A stretch of DNA of 64,000 bases from Sinorhizobium sojae CCBAU 05684 (GCF_002288525.1 NZ_CP023067.1:2108001-2172000); one strand, 5' to 3'; numbered from the stretch's first letter, positions 49,086 to 57,892 are shown. The notes: a model not told the origin generated them from the letters alone. Made by a program: numbers and translations.

Positions 49086-51155
49086 TTAGAATTCTTCCCA
49101 ATTGTCACTGGACGGCGCGGCCGCCGATGTGTTGCCGAATGCGCCCGCCAACTTGCCCATGAGCGCCTTGGCGGGGGATGGAGCGGGTCGGGCGGATGCC
49201 TGCACGGGCGCGGGTTTGCGCAGCGACACCGGTCGTGCGGGCGCCGCCGCTGTCGCCGGCGCCTTCTCTGCCTTGGCCCCGCCGGTCTTCATCGCCGGCT
49301 GCGCCAGAGATGCCGTCGGAGCCGCGACGCGCATGGGGGTTTCGCGCATCTCACCATTGCGGAACTGGTTGACGAGTGCACTCAGCCTTTCGGCGTCCTG
49401 TGCAAGGGTGTGGCTCGCCGCATTGGTCTGCTCGACCATCGCAGCGTTCTGCTGCGTCATTTGGTCGAGCTGACCGACGGCCGTGTTGATCTCGTTCAGT
49501 CCGGTCTGCTGCTCCCGGGCCGCCACCACGATCGAACTCATGTGTTCGTTGATGCGCGCGACATTGACGCCGATGCGGCCGAGCGCGTCGCCCGTTGCCT
49601 GCACCAGCTTGACGCCGCTTCCGACTTCTTCGCCCGAGCGCGTGACCAGCGCCTTGATGTCCTTCGCCGCGCCGGCGGCCCGTTGGGCGAGCTCGCGAAC
49701 CTCTTGGGCGACGACGGCAAAGCCCTTGCCCGCCTCGCCGGCCCGCGCCGCCTCAACGCCGGCGTTGAGCGCCAGCAGATTGGTCTGGAAGGCAATCTCG
49801 TCGATGACGTTGATGATCTTGCCGATTTCGTTGGACGCGCCTTCGATCCGCGCCATGGCGGCGATCGCTTCGCCGACGATACGGCCGGATTCCTCCGCAT
49901 TCACGCGCGTCTCGCCGACCATGCGGCTCGCCTCCTCGGCGCGTTGTGTCGCCGTTTTCACCGTGGCGGTGATCTCCTCGAGTGCGGCGGATGTCTGCTC
50001 CAGCGAGGCGGCCTGCCTTTCCGTCCGGCGCGCCAGATCGTCGGCGGCGCTGCGCATCTGACGGCCATTGGCCTCGATCGAAACCGTGTTTTCCTTCACA
50101 TCGGCAAGGGCATGGCTGAGCCGCTCGACCGCATTGTTGAAATCGCGCCGGAGCGCATCGAGGTCGCCCTCGAAGGGCTCGAGAATAGCAACGGCGAGGT
50201 TGCCCTCCGCGAGTTGATTGAGGGCACGTCCCAGGGCGTCGACGGCGGTCCTGATAAGGGCAACCGCCTGCTCGCGCTCGGTCGCCTGGCGCTCCCGCGC
50301 CCGGTCCATCTCCTGCCGGTCGGCGGCGGAGGATTGCTCGAGAGAGCGCGTTTCGATCGCCGCGGTACGGAACAGTTCGACCGAGCGCGCCATCTCGCCG
50401 ATCTCGTCGCCACGCTCAAGCGTCGGCACCGCTGCAGAAAGATCGCCCGACTGGATCCGCCGCATGCTGTCGCGCAGACCGAGTATGCCGCGGCGAAGCA
50501 CGCCACCGTGGAACCAGATCAGCGCAAGCATGCTGCCCATTGCCAGAATTCCGGCGATCGCCTGGAGGAACAGCGCATTGTTCGATTCCGCGCGCGCCTC
50601 GTCAATTCGTTCGGCGGCGAGTTCGCCGGCAGTTTCAGCTATTTCGGTCAGCACCGCGCCCATGCGCTCGCCGGCACCGTCGATCACGTCGTCGATGCGC
50701 GCGAAATCCGCCGCAGGCGCCCCAGCTTCCACCATCTGCTTCAGGTCGACCTCGACGGCCTTGCGCATTTCGGCAAGGTCGCTCCCGAATGTCGAAAGGA
50801 GCTGCTCCTTGCCGACAAGGCGCGCCAGCGCTTCCAGATCCTTCGTCTTCGCATCCAGCAAGGCGAGCGACGTCTTCATCCCTGTCAGGCGCTCCGGCCG
50901 TATCTGGCGCTCTTCGCGATCGATGATCGTATCCATGGCGATCAGCACGACCTCGATGCCGGCGAAGCGCATTTTCTCGGCCATGCTCATGCCGTGTTCC
51001 GCGACCAGCGCCTTCTCGAGGGCCTCCTCCGACCGGCTGTTCTGATACCAGCTTACCGCCAGCACGGAGCCGAAACCGAGCAAGGCGGCACCTGCAAGTG
51101 TCGCCAACCTCTGGCTGACCGAAAGGTGGCGCTTGGCGGTGGAATGTTCGTTCAT
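49086..51155 (-). CDS. Methyl-accepting chemotaxis protein
   Basis: The 689-residue receptor has membrane helices at about 17-36 and 205-228 around a helical periplasmic sensor region, then HAMP (SMRRIQSGDLSAAVPTLERG) and a second HAMP-like segment. The cytoplasmic signalling tip contains FAVVAQEVRELAQRAAGAAK. The last five residues are NWEEF, the tether that binds CheR/CheB in receptors able to serve as adaptation hubs. A Pro/Ala linker of about 70 residues precedes it. The ATG at 51155 (MNEHST) was chosen from the position of the first helix. The ligand is unknown. Confidence 0.93.
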   Translation of the reverse strand: MNEHSTAKRHLSVSQRLATLAGAALLGFGSVLAVSWYQNSRSEEALEKALVAEHGMSMAEKMRFAGIEVVLIAMDTIIDREERQIRPERLTGMKTSLALLDAKTKDLEALARLVGKEQLLSTFGSDLAEMRKAVEVDLKQMVEAGAPAADFARIDDVIDGAGERMGAVLTEIAETAGELAAERIDEARAESNNALFLQAIAGILAMGSMLALIWFHGGVLRRGILGLRDSMRRIQSGDLSAAVPTLERGDEIGEMARSVELFRTAAIETRSLEQSSAADRQEMDRARERQATEREQAVALIRTAVDALGRALNQLAEGNLAVAILEPFEGDLDALRRDFNNAVERLSHALADVKENTVSIEANGRQMRSAADDLARRTERQAASLEQTSAALEEITATVKTATQRAEEASRMVGETRVNAEESGRIVGEAIAAMARIEGASNEIGKIINVIDEIAFQTNLLALNAGVEAARAGEAGKGFAVVAQEVRELAQRAAGAAKDIKALVTRSGEEVGSGVKLVQATGDALGRIGVNVARINEHMSSIVVAAREQQTGLNEINTAVGQLDQMTQQNAAMVEQTNAASHTLAQDAERLSALVNQFRNGEMRETPMRVAAPTASLAQPAMKTGGAKAEKAPATAAAPARPVSLRKPAPVQASARPAPSPAKALMGKLAGAFGNTSAAAPSSDNWEEF

Positions 51156-51394
51156 GGATGGGGAGCCCGTGACACGGACCTGCCGCCGCCGGCATGGTCC
51201 TTGGTTGCGGTCGATGCGGAAGCCGGACTTGATCAAACCGGGTGACGTCATGTCAGAGGGAAGCGGTGCACTTCTCCGCACTGACGGACTTTGGCAAACA
51301 GACCTTAACCATTCGCTAAAACAAGCCCCCGATCATCGGAGACAATCTGCAAATTGCCGATTTCCTTCCCGCACGACGATGCTATGATCCGTGC

Positions 51395-51553
51395 ATGCGT
51401 ACGGAAACGAAGAAAGCGATCTCTCCCCTCGTCATTGCCTTCATCGGGGCGGTGCTCACGCTCGTCTCTCTGTTCGCGTTTCAGGGCTGGATTGCGCATG
51501 GCGCGGACATCTTCCTCTCGCTTGCGCAGGCCGGCCTTTCCTGGTGCTTCTGA
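51395..51553 (+). CDS. Small single-pass membrane protein (52 aa)
   Basis: The 52-residue peptide begins MRTETKKAISPLVIAFIGAV and has one strong membrane helix (about 11-30) followed by an amphipathic second segment, ending SWCF. A basic N-terminus predicts the N-in orientation. It lies upstream of the SCO-family gene in the same direction. No strong ribosome site is visible. The hydrophobic pattern and codon use favour a real gene; I do not recognise the family. Confidence 0.55.
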   Translation: MRTETKKAISPLVIAFIGAVLTLVSLFAFQGWIAHGADIFLSLAQAGLSWCF

Positions 51554-51722
51554 GCCGGGGGAAGGCTCCACACCTTTCGATCAGCCAGCGTTACGCCATT
51601 GCGGTAGAGCCTCTTTCCCGCGATGCCTGCGGCAATTGTACCTTTGCGCGGAACTGAGTGACACGGTATCAAGGCTTGCGCATTTTCGACGGCGGACGAT
51701 GGGCCGCAACGGACCGGTGGCA

Positions 51723-52325
51723 ATGATGAAATCCATACGTATCGTTCTCTGGGCAGCCATCCTCGTCATGGTGGCCGTTCTCGGCTGGCTGACCTACGAC
51801 ATGACGCAGTCCAGGCAGCAGGCATCCTCCGGCCCCTTCGGCGTGCCCTTCACGCTCGTGGCCGAGGACGGCCAGCCGATCACCGAAAAGGCGTTTGCCG
51901 GCAAGCCAACCGCGCTTTTCTTCGGCTTCACTCATTGCCCCGAAGTCTGCCCGACGACGCTGTTCGAATTGAACGGCTGGCTGGAGAAGGTCGACCCCGA
52001 GGGCGACAGGCTGCAGGCCTATTTCATCACCGTCGACCCGGAGCGCGACACGCCGGATATTCTCGCCCAGTACGTTTCGAACGTCTCCAACCGCATCACC
52101 GGTATTTCCGGCTCTCCCGACAAGGTCCTGGAAATGGTCAAGGGCTACCGCGTCTACTACAAGAAGGTGCCGACCGACGAGGCAACCCCAGACGGCGACT
52201 ACACTATGGACCACACCGCCTCGGTTTTCCTGCTCGACGCGAATGGACAGTTCAGCGGCACGATCGCCTATGGCGAGAACCCGGATACCGCCGTCAGGAA
52301 GCTTGAAAACCTGATCAAGGGCTGA
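51723..52325 (+). CDS. SCO1/SenC family copper chaperone
   Basis: The 200-residue protein has an N-terminal membrane anchor (about 7-24) and a periplasmic thioredoxin-like domain. The copper-binding motif is FTHCPEVCPTTL (CxxxC) and the distal His is in MDHTASVFLLD. Such proteins deliver copper to the CuA site of cytochrome oxidase or keep its thiols reduced. Two adjacent ATGs (51723, 51726) are possible starts, with GGTGG upstream. No oxidase gene is adjacent. Confidence 0.93.
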   Translation: MMKSIRIVLWAAILVMVAVLGWLTYDMTQSRQQASSGPFGVPFTLVAEDGQPITEKAFAGKPTALFFGFTHCPEVCPTTLFELNGWLEKVDPEGDRLQAYFITVDPERDTPDILAQYVSNVSNRITGISGSPDKVLEMVKGYRVYYKKVPTDEATPDGDYTMDHTASVFLLDANGQFSGTIAYGENPDTAVRKLENLIKG

Positions 52326-52329
52326 TTTC

Positions 52330-52535
52330 ACCCCGTTCCATTCCGCTCGAAAATCGAGTGCTTTGCCTTCGCGTCGCATTCGTGATAGCGGCGGATCGAC
52401 TCTACGGCGCCGCGCGTCTTATCAGCCGCGCAGAGCTTGCTGGAGCACTTGGAATTGCCGCATGCGTTTTCCTTGAATCGAAGGACATGCAGGTAGCGCT
52501 GCGCGCCCCGCAAGGGCGCTGCCGTAGCAGAAGGA
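52330..52535. repeat. Degraded RIME and palindrome mosaic
   Basis: CTACGGCGCCGCGCGTCTTA with GCCGCGCAGAGCTTGCTGGA is the second RIME palindrome in eroded form. It is followed by GCATGCGTTTTCCTTGAATC with GGACATGC, a hairpin of another repeat class, and GCGCCCCGCAAGGGCGC. The mosaic fills the gap before prmA. Confidence 0.55.
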
Positions 52536-52542
52536 AAGAAGC

Positions 52543-53418
52543 TTGAGCGAGATACGCCTTTTCGTCAGCACCACGGAGAAGCAGGCTGGGGCCGTTCTCG
52601 ACATCATGACCGCAGTCTTCGGAGAAGAGGACTTTGCGATCGCGACGATGGAGATCGACGAGACGCGCGACGTCTGGGAGGCCTCAATCTATATGATGGC
52701 GGACGAGGAAGCGGAGGTGAAGGCGCGGCTCGAAGAGGCGCTCCAGCCCGGCTTCTCCCATCTCCCGATCGAACGGGAGGTGTTGCCGGACATCGACTGG
52801 ATCGCCAAATCGCTTGAGGGCCTCGCTCCAGTGCGTGCCGGTCGCTTCGTCGTGCACGGCTCCCATGATCGCGACAAGGTGAAGACCGGCGAGGTCGCCA
52901 TTGAAATCGATGCCGGCCAGGCCTTCGGCACCGGCCATCACGGGACGACCGCCGGCTGTCTGGAAATGCTCGCTTCCGTCGCACGGACACGGCGCATCCG
53001 AAACGTCCTCGATCTCGGCACCGGCAGCGGCGTGCTGGCGATTGCCGCCCGGAAGCTCCTGCATGTGCCGGTGCTCGCGACCGATATCGATCCGATCGCA
53101 ACCCGCGTCGCCACCGAGAACGCACGCCGCAACGGTGTTGTGACGGGGCTTGCCTTCGCGACCGCGCCGGGCTTTCACTCCACGACCTTCAGCGCCAACG
53201 GCCCCTTTGATCTGATCATCGCCAATATCCTGGCGCGGCCGCTGATGAAGATGGCGCCTGAACTCGTCGCCAACCTCGCCCCCGGCGGCTCGGTCATTCT
53301 CTCCGGCATCCTGGCAGAGCAGCGCTGGAAAGTGCTCGCCGCCTATAACGGCCAGCATCTCGAACATGTGCGCACGATCTGGCGCAACGGCTGGGTGACG
53401 ATCCATCTGGCGAAGTAG
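52543..53418 (+). CDS. prmA: Ribosomal protein L11 methyltransferase
   Basis: The 291-residue enzyme trimethylates ribosomal protein L11 with S-adenosylmethionine. It has the N-terminal L11-recognition domain (1-100), the linker, then the catalytic fold with AFGTGHHGTTAGCLEML, DLGTGSGVLAIAARKL, the Asp of LATDIDPIA and the NILARPL motif. The start is TTG with AAGGA upstream, giving the family length. The terminator at 53523 follows. Confidence 0.95.
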   Translation: MSEIRLFVSTTEKQAGAVLDIMTAVFGEEDFAIATMEIDETRDVWEASIYMMADEEAEVKARLEEALQPGFSHLPIEREVLPDIDWIAKSLEGLAPVRAGRFVVHGSHDRDKVKTGEVAIEIDAGQAFGTGHHGTTAGCLEMLASVARTRRIRNVLDLGTGSGVLAIAARKLLHVPVLATDIDPIATRVATENARRNGVVTGLAFATAPGFHSTTFSANGPFDLIIANILARPLMKMAPELVANLAPGGSVILSGILAEQRWKVLAAYNGQHLEHVRTIWRNGWVTIHLAK

Positions 53419-53522
53419 CGTAAGTCGCAGGCGCCGGGCTTGCGTGCAACTTCCTCGGACTCGTTCCTTCCAGTGCTTGTCACAGAGATGAGAGTCCGAG
53501 AGGCTTGGCGGCCCCCGAAAGA

Positions 53523-53564
53523 CGAAAAGGCCACCCGGTCGATCATGAACGGGTGGCCTTTTCG
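53523..53564. terminator. Strong bidirectional terminator after prmA
   Basis: A 15-bp perfect stem (53523-53537 with 53550-53564, CGAAAAGGCCACCCG with its complement) has a 12-nt loop. A-tracts and T-tracts on the two sides allow termination in both directions. It insulates prmA from the structured region that follows. Confidence 0.85.
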
Positions 53565-53571
53565 AAACAAA

Positions 53572-53698
53572 GGCGATGCCGGAGCATCGCCCGCTGGCCG
53601 ATCGAGACCGACCAGTTGCCCGCGAGCCTGAGGAGGAGGAGCGCTCGAGCGGGCTCTACCGTTCCGAAGTTGGCCACCCTGAGGGAGGAGGAGAACAG
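53572..53698 (+). ncRNA. Candidate structured leader RNA
   Basis: A perfect GGCGATGC-CGGA-GCATCGCC hairpin (53572-53591) starts the region. Then GCCCGCGAGC (53618-53627) pairs with GCTC-GA-GCGGGC (53643-53654) around a loop containing GAGGAGGAGGAG. A second GGAGGAGGAG lies at 53685-53694 as the ribosome site of a 24-codon ORF. The sequence matches no riboswitch that I recognise. It could be a regulatory leader or a small RNA. Confidence 0.45.
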
Positions 53699-53773
53699 AT
53701 GACCAACCATTCTCGGAACTGCAGCTTTTTTGAACCGGGAACGGTCGTCCCTGTTCGTTGGGCGCGCTTATAA
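53699..53773 (+). CDS. 24-codon ORF with very strong ribosome site
   Basis: The peptide begins MTNHSRNCSFFEPGTVVPV and ends RWARL before TAA. GGAGGAGGAG lies 5 nt before the ATG, the strongest ribosome site in this stretch. It is preceded by a structured leader and followed by 190 nt before the aminopeptidase gene. It may be a leader peptide, an upstream ORF or a real small protein. Confidence 0.42.
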   Translation: MTNHSRNCSFFEPGTVVPVRWARL

Positions 53774-53964
53774 CCCATAAATTCTGTAGGGAAAGATGTT
53801 TTTCTCGCATGGGTGCCATGCGCCTGGCGCATAAATATGACAAATGGGCTCGATCAAGGACAAGCAGTCGGACCGGCAGGATATCGCCTCTTTCCCCTGA
53901 AGCGGGCTTTCCGCTAACATGGCGAACTCACCCGCGATCTCGCCAAACCTCACCGGACGTATCC

Positions 53965-55800
53965 ATGTTTCAATCCTTCGAAGTCACCTCCACGCCCCAG
54001 TTCGGCAGGGAGCGCATCGCGGCCTTGCGCTCTGCTTTCGCGCCGCTCGGCATCGACGGCTTTCTCGTGCCGCGCGCCGATGAATTCCAGGGCGAATACG
54101 TGCCAGCCTGCTCCGAGCGGCTTTCCTGGCTGACCGGCTTCACCGGCTCGGCCGGCGTCGCGCTCGTCACGGAGCGTGAGGCGATCGTCTTCGTCGACGG
54201 CCGTTACGTCACTCAGCTCAAGGAGCAGGTCGATGCAAGCGTCTTCACAGGAGGCGATCTCGTCGGCGAGCCGCCGCATGTCTGGCTGGAACGCCATGCG
54301 CCGACGCGCTTCCGTCTCGGCATCGATCCCTGGCTGCATACCGCGGCCGAAGTCCGCCGCCTGGAAAAGGCGCTTGCGGCGATCGACGGCAAGCTCGTCT
54401 TTCTGGGAGACAATCCGCTCGACCGGATCTGGACCGACCGACCCCCCGCCCCCCTCGGTCGCGTAACGATCCAGCCGCTCGAGCATGCCGGTCGGCTGGC
54501 GAAGGACAAGCTTGCGGAGATTGCCGCATCTGTCGGGAGGGCGAAGGCGGCGGCCGTCGTGCTGACCGATCCCTCCTCCGTCGCCTGGGCGTTCAATATC
54601 CGCGGGAGCGACGTGCCGCATACGCCGCATCCGCTGGCACGCGCCATCATCCAGGCGAATGGAAGCGCCGAAATCTTCCTCGACAAGCGGAAGACCGGGA
54701 TAGAACAGGAAGCCTACCTCACGCAGCTCGCCGACATCCTGCCGCCGGCCAGTTTCGAGGATCGCCTCGTGACGCTTGCTTCGAGCGGTGCAGCGATCAT
54801 GGTCGATCCGGATCTCTCGCCGTTCGCGATCGGCGAACTGATCCGCAGCAAGGGTGGCGTGGCCATCGAAGCAACCGATCCGGCCCGCCTGCCGCGCGCC
54901 TGCAAGAATGCGGCGGAGATCGCCGGAGCGGTCCGCGCCCACCTGCAGGACGGGGCCGCGATGGTCGAATTCCTAGCCTGGCTCGACATGGCCGACCCCG
55001 GCAGCATCACGGAAATCGGCGCGGCGAAGCGACTGGAGGCCCTGCGTACCGCAGTCGGCGAACGCATGCAGAACCCGTTGAGGGACATCTCCTTCGACAC
55101 CATCGCCGGCGCCGGTGGGCATGCGGCGATCATGCATTACCGGGTGACGACGGATACCGACCAGGCAATCGAGGCCGGGACCATGTTCCTGATCGATTCC
55201 GGCGCGCAATATGTCAACGGCACCACGGACATCACCCGCACGGTGGCAATCGGTTCCGTGCCGGAGGAGCAGAAGCGCTTCTTCACCCTGGTCCTGAAAG
55301 GCATGATCGCCATCAGCACTTCTCGCTTCCCAAAGGGCACGCGCGGCGTGGATCTCGATCCGCTCGCCCGCATCGCGCTATGGAAGGCCGGCGCCGACTA
55401 TGCCCACGGCACGGGCCACGGCGTCGGCTCCTATCTGTCCGTGCATGAGGGGCCGCAGCGGATCGCCCGCCTCGCGACCCAGGAATTGCTGCCGGGTATG
55501 ATCCTCTCGAACGAGCCGGGCTACTACCGCCCCGGTGCCTTCGGCATCCGCATCGAGAACCTCATCGCCGTCAGGGAGGCGGCCGAGATCGAAGGCGGCG
55601 ACCAGCCCATGCTCGGCTTCGACACCCTGACCTATTGCCCGATCGATCGCCGGCTGGTGCTGCCGGCGCTGCTGACGGACGAGGAACTGGCCTGGCTCAA
55701 CGATTATCACGCCGAGACGCGCGAAAAGCTGATGCCCTTGATTGCCGATGAGGAGACGCGCACTTGGCTGACGGCCGCTACGCAAGCGATCCGCCGCTGA
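53965..55800 (+). CDS. Aminopeptidase P family metalloprotease
   Basis: The 611-residue protein is a long (eukaryote-like, three-domain) Xaa-Pro aminopeptidase: two creatinase-type N-terminal domains (about 10-300) and a C-terminal pita-bread domain. Metal ligands are visible as Asp in FLIDSGAQY, Asp in TTDITRT, His in GTGHGVGSYL, Glu in LSNEPGYY and Glu in RIENLI. It removes N-terminal residues preceding proline. The ATG at 53965 (MFQSFEVTSTPQFGRERIAA) was chosen; the open frame upstream lacks support. A RIME follows its stop. Confidence 0.93.
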   Translation: MFQSFEVTSTPQFGRERIAALRSAFAPLGIDGFLVPRADEFQGEYVPACSERLSWLTGFTGSAGVALVTEREAIVFVDGRYVTQLKEQVDASVFTGGDLVGEPPHVWLERHAPTRFRLGIDPWLHTAAEVRRLEKALAAIDGKLVFLGDNPLDRIWTDRPPAPLGRVTIQPLEHAGRLAKDKLAEIAASVGRAKAAAVVLTDPSSVAWAFNIRGSDVPHTPHPLARAIIQANGSAEIFLDKRKTGIEQEAYLTQLADILPPASFEDRLVTLASSGAAIMVDPDLSPFAIGELIRSKGGVAIEATDPARLPRACKNAAEIAGAVRAHLQDGAAMVEFLAWLDMADPGSITEIGAAKRLEALRTAVGERMQNPLRDISFDTIAGAGGHAAIMHYRVTTDTDQAIEAGTMFLIDSGAQYVNGTTDITRTVAIGSVPEEQKRFFTLVLKGMIAISTSRFPKGTRGVDLDPLARIALWKAGADYAHGTGHGVGSYLSVHEGPQRIARLATQELLPGMILSNEPGYYRPGAFGIRIENLIAVREAAEIEGGDQPMLGFDTLTYCPIDRRLVLPALLTDEELAWLNDYHAETREKLMPLIADEETRTWLTAATQAIRR

Positions 55801-55802
55801 GC

Positions 55803-55907
55803 CACAGCGCCCGCGCGTCTTTTCAGACGCGCAAAGGTCGCTGTAGCTCTTTGATTCGGTGCATCGGGCTTTCCGAAAATCGGGTCCGATTTTCGGGCCG
55901 ATGCACC
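55803..55907 (+). repeat. RIME element, complete
   Basis: ACAGCGCCCGCGCGTCTTTT with its complement and CTGTAGCTCTTTGATTCGG lead to CGAAAATCGGGTCCGATTTT and GGCCGATGCACC. It lies directly behind the aminopeptidase stop. Confidence 0.88.
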
Positions 55908-55930
55908 ACGCGAAACTGAAAGAAGAGAAG

Positions 55931-55976
55931 GGAGGCCCGGCGGCGTGGGTGGGGCTACAGGGGCAACCGGGCCTCC
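55931..55976. repeat. Isolated 10-bp stem-loop
   Basis: GGAGGCCCGG (55931-55940) pairs perfectly with CCGGGCCTCC (55967-55976) over a 26-nt loop. No T-run follows. It lies in the 344-bp gap between the aminopeptidase and the small exported protein gene, where no other convincing gene is seen. Confidence 0.4.
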
Positions 55977-56144
55977 GTTGGGAGGTTCGATGTCTCAACC
56001 AACGCCACCGTCATATTTCACGCAGAGCCGTCGCGTAACCCGGGAATTCTACGGGTTCTGCACGATTTTTCGACGGAAATCGCAATTTCCGGTCCCGCAA
56101 TCCTTCAAGAAACGTGAAAAGCGCGGCGTTGCCGGCCTGCCGGG

Positions 56145-56384
56145 TCAGATTCCAAGCAAACGTTTCGCCTCGCCGAGCGCTGCCTCTGAACCGGCATGAT
56201 CGCCGGCATTGTGCAGCTCTTCCCCCTGCTGGCGCAATTGCTTGACCCTGTTCATGTCGGCCTCGGAAAGAGAAGCCGTCTGCAGGGCCGCGTCGATCTC
56301 CGCCATTTGGCTTGGGCAGGAATTTGCAAAAACAGTTACAGGCGCGAGCGCCAGAAAAAGGGCAATCGAGATCCTGGTCAACAT
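56145..56384 (-). CDS. Small exported helical protein (79 aa)
   Basis: The 79-residue protein has a signal peptide (MLTRISIALFLALAPVTVFA, cleavage near residue 20) and a helical mature part with SEADMNRVKQLRQQGEELHN and AGSEAALGEAKRLLGI. The repeated Ala/Glu/Leu pattern resembles a short helical hairpin. GGAGGAAG precedes the ATG at 56384. The family is one of small periplasmic proteins of unknown function in rhizobia. Confidence 0.72.
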   Translation of the reverse strand: MLTRISIALFLALAPVTVFANSCPSQMAEIDAALQTASLSEADMNRVKQLRQQGEELHNAGDHAGSEAALGEAKRLLGI

Positions 56385-56495
56385 GGTTGCTTCCTCCACA
56401 ACCGGCGGCCTGTTCCGCTCGCCGGCAACGGGAGCATGATAATCCGCGCCCGGCCCGTCGCCAAATCCCGATACCGTGATGTGCCGTAATGACGG

Positions 56496-56601
56496 CTACA
56501 GCGCCGCGCGTCTTTCTAAACGCGCAAAGGTCGCTGAAACTTTTTGAATCTGCGCATCGAGCTTTCCGGGAACCGGTTCCGATTTTCAGGCCGATGCGCT
56601 A
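56496..56601 (+). repeat. RIME element, complete, supplying the azlD stop
   Basis: CTACAGCGCCGCGCGTCTTT with CGCGCAAAGGTCGCTGAAAC, then AATCTGCGCATCGAGCTTTC, ending in GGCCGATGCGCTA. On the minus strand its outer TAG is the stop codon of azlD. Confidence 0.88.
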
Positions 56602-56910
56602 GAGGAAGCCATGCCGGATCGCCATCACCACAGCCCAGCCGACGACCAGCATCCGGAGCGTCGAAAAGCGGAGCCCGACGGCGAAGGCGACCAGCATCGA
56701 TGCCGCAACATCGATCCCGCCATAGACGAAGGCGGGCGCCACCAGCGTCGTCAGTACCGCCGCCGGCACGGCATTGAGCGCCGCTTCGAGGCGCGGCGGA
56801 ATGTGCTTCAACCGGGTGATCAGCACATAGCCGCCGACCCGGGTCGCAAAGGTCGCGACCGCCGCGGCAAGGATGACATAGATCAGATCGAGATGCTGGG
56901 CGGCGTCCAT
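56599..56910 (-). CDS. azlD: AzlD, branched-chain amino-acid exporter subunit
   Basis: The 103-residue protein has four hydrophobic helices and the AzlD pattern (ATFATRVGGYVLITRL, PPRLEAALNAVPAAVLTTL). It forms the small partner of AzlC in export of branched-chain amino acids or analogues. It starts 3 nt after azlC. The last codons GGC TTC CTC are followed by the TAG of a RIME, so the C-terminus may have been set by the repeat. Confidence 0.9.
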   Translation of the reverse strand: MDAAQHLDLIYVILAAAVATFATRVGGYVLITRLKHIPPRLEAALNAVPAAVLTTLVAPAFVYGGIDVAASMLVAFAVGLRFSTLRMLVVGWAVVMAIRHGFL

Positions 56911-56913
56911 GGC

Positions 56914-57630
56914 TCAGTTCTCCTGCTCCACCGGATCGCGTTTTCCCTCCGCCCGCTCATTAGGCAGGCAGGCGGCGAGGACGATGCCGGCGAGCGCGCC
57001 GATGCTGACATGCCAGGGCGAACCGACGAAATGCATGGCCGCGACCGAGGCGACCGCACTGGCCGCCACCACCGGCAGGAAGCGGTCGCGCCTGCGGAAG
57101 CCGAGCACGAGCCCGAGAAAATAGATCGGCAGCAGCACGTCGAGCCCGATCGCCTGCGGATCGCCGATCATCTGCCCGAAGACCGCGCCCACCGCCGTGG
57201 TGACGAGCCATAGGAAATAGATGACAAGGGCGAAGCCGAGATACCAGGAGAAGGTCACGGGAAGACCGCGCTCCGCCCGCCTTTCGCTCTCGGCATATTG
57301 AGGGTCGACGAGCAGGAAGAAAGCGAAGAACTTCTGAATTGGCGTGTAATGTTTGACGTGCCTCGCAAGCGAGGCCGAATAGAGCACGTGCCGGAAATTG
57401 ACCGCGAAGATCGAAAGCACGATCAGCCACGGCTGGACACGGTTGCCGAAAAGCTCGATGCCGACCATCTGACTGGCGCCCGCGTAGACGGTCGCGCTCA
57501 TCAGCACCGCGTCGGCAATCGAAAAGCCGTTTTCAACCGCCAGCGCACCGAACAAAGCGCCAAATGGCGATGCCGCCACGATAACGGGGAATCCCTCGCG
57601 CAGGCCCTCGCGAAATTCACCTCTGTTCAT
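56914..57630 (-). CDS. azlC: AzlC, branched-chain amino-acid exporter subunit
   Basis: The 238-residue inner-membrane protein has the AzlC signature: REGFPVIVAASPFGALFGAL, SATVYAGASQMVGIELFG, and NFRHVLYSASLARHVK. It has seven to eight predicted helices and works with AzlD. GGAGG lies 6 nt before the ATG at 57630. Its presence in the same region as ilvIH is of interest for branched-chain amino-acid balance, though they are 43 kb apart. Confidence 0.92.
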   Translation of the reverse strand: MNRGEFREGLREGFPVIVAASPFGALFGALAVENGFSIADAVLMSATVYAGASQMVGIELFGNRVQPWLIVLSIFAVNFRHVLYSASLARHVKHYTPIQKFFAFFLLVDPQYAESERRAERGLPVTFSWYLGFALVIYFLWLVTTAVGAVFGQMIGDPQAIGLDVLLPIYFLGLVLGFRRRDRFLPVVAASAVASVAAMHFVGSPWHVSIGALAGIVLAACLPNERAEGKRDPVEQEN

Positions 57631-57892
57631 GAGAATCCTCCGGCGGACACCAAGGGCGTTAAGGCGCATCGGCAAGCCGCTTCGGACAGATAGGAGCTAC
57701 GGCAGAAAACGACAATTCAATTAGGCTGATGCAATGATTGAATCTTCTGATGGTTGGAAAAGCGATCGTCGCCGCTGCTGTTCACAGCGACGCGACCGCG
57801 CATCCGCACAGATGGTGCCTTGCCGACGGTGACGCTTCTTTGGATGGCTGCGCCGTGGTGGGGGCGTCTCCCGCACCGCCTCCAGGCCTTGC

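Noticed and set aside
53619-53700. Riboswitch identity for the structured leader
   Set aside because: The loops do not match the guanidine, SAM, glutamine or other riboswitches known to me, so it is listed only as a candidate structured RNA.
55990-56199. Frame starting MSQPTPPSYFTQ behind GGGAGG on the plus strand
   Set aside because: The ribosome site is good, but the frame runs antisense through the exported protein gene and its composition is poor. Not enough support.
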